Shown here one piece after another: positions 32,369-35,013 of a DNA stretch of 35,013 nt. This stretch comes from an uncultured Clostridia bacterium (lineage in GTDB: Bacteria > Bacillota > Clostridia > Christensenellales > Pumilibacteraceae): contig CALVUQ010000017.1 in assembly GCA_944363615.1 (NCBI GenBank), forward strand, positions 1 through 35,013, written 5' to 3'. The position numbers and the translations under genes were made by a program. Every line of letters begins with the position of its first letter. Within the stretch, counting starts at the first letter, position 1. The notes under the pieces are model-generated. The model saw nothing but the letters and a program-made list of their open reading frames with translations. It was not told where the DNA came from and searched no databases.

Positions 32369-32706
32369 ATGAATTTTAAATTTTTTTTGTAGGAAGACAA
32401 AAATTTTTTTGTTAAAAACGCGTTTTTTTACCGATAAACTCATTGTTTTTTTACTTTTTTTAGCCGCCGTCGGGTTTCAGTATCGCCGTGATTTAACGGG
32501 TGGAAGGGGGCCTCCTTTCGGCTTCTTCCCCTTTTTCACGGATATATTTGGCGAAAAGCATAAGGAGCATTTTTATATAGTTAGGTTTGATGCCGATAAG
32601 TCCCGGTTTACGCCGCGGAAATATATAAAAAAGGCTCGGTTATTGCGTATCGGGCCTTATCTGCCGCCGAATAAAAGCTTATTTTGATTCGCGGCGTTTA
32701 TTCTTC
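32369..32706. other. Gene-free stretch with three stable hairpins
   Basis: I see no credible gene. Hairpin A (32486-32541) has an outer 6-bp stem CCGTGA/TCACGG and an inner GGAAG/CTTCC. Hairpin B (32631-32658) has 9 bp around a 10-base loop. Hairpin C (32663-32695) has about 13 bp with two bulges. None carries a T tract, so they are not simple terminators. They lie between the divergent glutamate synthase promoter and the promoter at 32707. Confidence 0.5.
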
Positions 32707-32735
32707 TTTACTTTCGTGGCGTTTGATGTTAAAAT
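32707..32735 (+). promoter_or_regulatory. Promoter of the two-helix membrane protein gene
   Basis: TTTACT at 32707-32712 and TAAAAT at 32730-32735 with a 17-base spacer; GGAGG follows before the ATG. Confidence 0.6.
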
Positions 32736-32761
32736 ATCCGACGTAGCGGAGGAATCGGTTT

Positions 32762-33457
32762 ATGTCGGATAATTCTTTGCAGAAGGAAGTAAGACGCGCC
32801 ACGGACGACATCGGCGCGATCAGGACGGATATCTATCTCGTCAAAAAATGGCAGGCCGCCTGGATCCTGGGCTTTGCCTGTATTATGCTTGTCGGGCTTA
32901 TAATGCAGCTTGTCACGGCTAATCTCACCGTGCGCACCGTCGGGATTCTTCTTATCGTCGCGGGCGCCTTGGCCGTCCTTGTCGTTTATATCGTCATGCG
33001 CTTGCGCGGACCACTCAACTATACCGTTTATTATTACCGCGGCAAAGAAGGTACGGAATTCGTCCTTCAGGTCATAAGCCGCAAATGGGTTATCCTTTCC
33101 TGCGACGGAAAGGTTCTCGAGTACGACCGCCGCAACGTCAAAAGACGCGACGCCCTGTACGGGACGGCTCAGCCCTGGGACTGGTTTAAGTCCGCCACCT
33201 TCCTTAACGCGGAAGATAAGGGCAGGGACAGGCTTTTTACCGGCGTGTGCACCGTTAACGGCAAAGAAACAAAGGCAATGCTGTCGTTAAGGGATTCGGT
33301 TATCGACTATGCGGAAGCGTGCGGCGTTCGCATGCGGTATTTCGACGTCAACTCGCTTAAAGGCAAAGTAACCGTCCCCTCGAAGCTTTATCGCGCCGCG
33401 GTTAAAGCGGGCGCCAAGATGGAAAAAGCGGAATTCATTCAGCCCGAAAGCAGATAA
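32762..33457 (+). CDS. Membrane protein of unknown function with two helices
   Basis: I do not recognise this 231-residue protein. A charged N-terminal segment of about 30 residues (MSDNSLQKEVRRATDDIG) is followed by two adjacent membrane helices (about residues 32-52 and 58-80). A soluble domain of about 145 residues follows, rich in Tyr and basic residues (YTVYYYRGKEGTEFVLQV, WVILSCDGKVLEYDRRNVKRRD). With few cytoplasmic loops, the soluble part probably lies on the same side as the N-terminus. GGAGG precedes the ATG by nine bases and a promoter lies upstream. It lies between the glutamate synthase operon and dnaN, but dnaN has its own promoter, so a functional link is not implied. Confidence 0.75.
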   Translation: MSDNSLQKEVRRATDDIGAIRTDIYLVKKWQAAWILGFACIMLVGLIMQLVTANLTVRTVGILLIVAGALAVLVVYIVMRLRGPLNYTVYYYRGKEGTEFVLQVISRKWVILSCDGKVLEYDRRNVKRRDALYGTAQPWDWFKSATFLNAEDKGRDRLFTGVCTVNGKETKAMLSLRDSVIDYAEACGVRMRYFDVNSLKGKVTVPSKLYRAAVKAGAKMEKAEFIQPESR

Positions 33458-33696
33458 ACCTTTCCAAATCAGCCCGTTCTCACTTTAAATAACCAACGAA
33501 ACAAAGCTAATTTGGATAAATGGCGGAATCGACGGCTCAGGTTTTGTTCTGCTGTTCTCGCTAAGTCGGTTTTAAGCCTTTCAAGTCGGCTTTCGTCAGC
33601 GTTTTCCGCGTTTTTCGGGGCTCGCCGTTTTGTACGGATAAACAATTGCGGCTTTGTAAAAATTGCAAAAATGCTTTAAAATGACGATTGCAAAAA
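33458..33696. other. Gene-free stretch before the dnaN promoter
   Basis: No gene is seen. Short direct repeats occur: AAGTCGGTTTTAAGCC followed by AAGTCGGCTTTCGTC (33564-33598) and ATTGCAAAAA twice (33661 and 33686). TTTGGATAA near 33512 is one base from a DnaA box (TGTGGATAA), but no cluster of boxes is present. Confidence 0.4.
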
Positions 33697-33725
33697 GTTG
33701 ACAAGCTTTTCGTAATAAGATATAA
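33697..33725 (+). promoter_or_regulatory. Perfect consensus sigma-A promoter for dnaN
   Basis: TTGACA at 33697-33702 and TATAAT at 33720-33725 with a 17-base spacer. The leader of about 60 bases holds a GGTTGC/GCAACC hairpin before GGGGAGG. Confidence 0.93.
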
Positions 33726-33794
33726 TTTAATGGTTAGTCGGGTTGCGGCCTTTATGTCGGCAACCGTCGGCAAATTTTTGCGGGGAGGCCTTAT

Positions 33795-34901
33795 ATGAAA
33801 CTCATCTGTAATGGTAGCGATCTTGCGGACGCGGTCGGCAAAGTTTACAAGGCCGTTTCCGCGCGCACGACTAATCCCGTTCTCGAGGGGATTAAAATCA
33901 AGGCGGAAAACGGTACGCTTAAGCTTACCGCCACGGACCTTGAGCTTGCTATCGAGAAAATCATCGTCGCCGATGTCAAAATCGAGGGCGAAACCGTTGT
34001 CCCCGGCAGATTTTTTGCCGAGTTCGTCAAAAAGCTCACTCAGGAGCAGATAGAGCTGTCATTAAACGACTCCAATCGGCTTAAGATCAAATACACCGAT
34101 TCGGAAGGGGAGCTTCAGTGCTTAAGCGCGGACGATTATCCCGTCATCAAGGAGCTTTCCGACGCGCAGAAGTTCGTTATCGTCAAAAACGAGCTTAAGG
34201 ACCTTGTCAACAAAGTCGCGTTCTCCGTCGCCACCGACGACGCGCGTCCCATGCTGAAGGGCGTACTTTTGGAAATTGACGAAGTTACGCTTACCGCAGT
34301 CGCGCTTGACGGCTACCGCATGGCTAAATGCGTTAAACCCATCGAAAAAACTTCCGCCATGATGCACGCGCTTGTGCCTGCACGCTGTCTTACCGAAATC
34401 GCAAGGCTTATCGACGACTCGACCGATCCCGTAGAAGTCTGTATTCAGAAAAATTACCTTTCCGTGGATCTCGAGCATACTCGCATCACTACAAGACTTC
34501 TCGACCTCGATTTCATCAACTATAAGCAGATTATTCCCGCTTACTTCGAAACTATCGCCACGCTTCCCAAAGACCAGTTTGAGGCCGCTCTCGAAAGGGC
34601 AATACTCCTTTCCCGCTCCGATAAAAGCAACCTCGTTCGCTTTGACCTCAGGGAAAACGTCATGCAGCTTTCAAGTAACAGCGAAATCGGTAACATTACC
34701 GAGAAAATCTTTATCAAACTGGATGGCAAAGACCTCTCCATCGCGTTCAACGCCCGTTATTTTACCGAGGTTCTGCGCTATATCGACAGCGAAAGCATCA
34801 TGATTAAATTCACCGACTCCGTTTCGCCGTGCATTATCGTTCCCACCGGCGCGCTTGAAGACTTCATGTACCTCATTCTGCCCGTGAGAATGCAAAACTG
34901 A
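33795..34901 (+). CDS. dnaN: DNA polymerase III sliding clamp (beta subunit)
   Basis: The ring-shaped processivity clamp that holds DNA polymerase III and other partners on DNA. The 368-residue length and three-domain plan are normal. Recognisable segments: NPVLEGIKIKAENGTLKLTATDLELAIE in domain 1, SADDYPVIKEL, DDARPMLKGVLLEI and VALDGYRMAKC in domain 2, and the C-terminal YLILPVRMQN, which ends in the typical PVRM(x) pocket region. GGGGAGG precedes the ATG and a perfect-consensus promoter gives independent transcription. Usually dnaA lies upstream and recF downstream; here the neighbours are an unrelated membrane protein and a tRNA gene, so the replication cluster is split in this genome. 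Confidence 0.97.
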   Translation: MKLICNGSDLADAVGKVYKAVSARTTNPVLEGIKIKAENGTLKLTATDLELAIEKIIVADVKIEGETVVPGRFFAEFVKKLTQEQIELSLNDSNRLKIKYTDSEGELQCLSADDYPVIKELSDAQKFVIVKNELKDLVNKVAFSVATDDARPMLKGVLLEIDEVTLTAVALDGYRMAKCVKPIEKTSAMMHALVPARCLTEIARLIDDSTDPVEVCIQKNYLSVDLEHTRITTRLLDLDFINYKQIIPAYFETIATLPKDQFEAALERAILLSRSDKSNLVRFDLRENVMQLSSNSEIGNITEKIFIKLDGKDLSIAFNARYFTEVLRYIDSESIMIKFTDSVSPCIIVPTGALEDFMYLILPVRMQN

Positions 34902-34937
34902 ATAAAAAAGCACCCGCGCCGTAAAACGCGCGATTGT

Positions 34938-35013
34938 GCTGATGTGGCTCAGTTGGTAGAGCAGCTGATTCGTAATCAGCAGGTCGGGGGTTCAAGTCCC
35001 CCCATCAGCTCCA
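34938..35013 (+). tRNA. tRNA-Thr (anticodon CGU), CCA encoded
   Basis: A complete 73-base cloverleaf plus encoded CCA ends exactly at the window edge. The 7-bp acceptor stem is GCTGATG/CATCAGC. The D arm contains CTCAGTTGGTAGAG. The anticodon stem GCTGA/TCAGC holds loop TTCGTAA, reading ACG codons for threonine. The T arm is GGGGG-TTCAAGT-CCCCC. It begins 36 bases after dnaN, and no separate promoter is obvious, so it may be processed from the dnaN transcript. Confidence 0.97.

Noticed and set aside
32409..32687. A 92-codon plus-strand frame in the gene-free region with a hydrophobic start
   Set aside because: It begins at TTG in a T tract without a ribosome binding site, overlaps three hairpins and has no recognisable domain.
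33500..33650. Possible replication origin upstream of dnaN
   Set aside because: Only one DnaA-box-like word with a mismatch and one weaker one were found; no cluster and no A+T-rich unwinding element with repeats.

Overview
The window looks like chromosome from an anaerobic, Gram-positive-type member of the Clostridia (Bacillota). Evidence: AGGAGG-type ribosome binding sites, many sigma-A promoters with exactly 17-nt spacers, a lipobox lipoprotein with bacterial Ig-like domains, a YuaF/flotillin pair, rubredoxin, polyferredoxin-type proteins and a split clostridial/archaeal-style glutamate synthase. A closer placement, such as a gut Christensenellales-like lineage, is only a guess. Most of the window is of mid G+C; one block (17.2-20.0 kb) is clearly more A+T-rich.

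Layout. 1-1.3 kb: a duplicated 5' fragment, then galM with a strong terminator. 1.3-5.8 kb: one very large lipoprotein ending in an SGNH/sialate-O-acetylesterase-like domain. 6.4-8.7 kb: NfeD-like protein plus flotillin (membrane microdomain pair), flanked by two long gene-free stretches that share a small motif. 9.4-10.8 kb (minus): rubredoxin, Mrp/ApbC iron-sulfur carrier and a small acidic unknown. 11.1-15.5 kb (plus): Na/phosphate symporter with PhoU domain, ribokinase, PHP phosphoesterase, acyl carrier protein and an AlkD-like DNA glycosylase. 15.5-17.2 kb: a structured leader and a CNNM/CorC transporter. 17.2-20.0 kb (minus): a DpnII-type restriction-modification operon with two methyltransferases, the first carrying an N-terminal helix-turn-helix and its promoter carrying a possible operator. 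20.1-23.8 kb (minus): a heterodimeric ABC exporter with one degenerate ATP site. 23.8-26.9 kb (plus): mannose-6-phosphate isomerase, an N-acetylhexosamine-kinase-like enzyme and a glycerophosphodiester phosphodiesterase. 27.2-32.4 kb (minus): a five-gene glutamate synthase operon with a promoter-proximal terminator. 32.4-35 kb (plus): a gene-free region with stable hairpins, a two-helix membrane protein, dnaN and a tRNA-Thr(CGU).

How the genes fit together. In the glutamate synthase operon the amidotransferase, FMN/Fe-S synthase and GXGXG domains are separate proteins, accompanied by a four-cluster ferredoxin and an FAD/NAD oxidoreductase that probably feed electrons to it. galM, rbsK, manA and the hexosamine-type kinase point to scavenging of free and amino sugars; the large esterase lipoprotein may act on acetylated glycans at the cell surface. 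The restriction-modification block looks horizontally acquired.

Most worth following up: the HTH-fused methylase with an inverted repeat inside its own promoter and an unusual second methyltransferase; the leader RNA before the CNNM gene; the terminator directly after the glutamate synthase promoter; and the hairpins and recurring motif in the gene-free stretches. None of these is proven novel from sequence alone.
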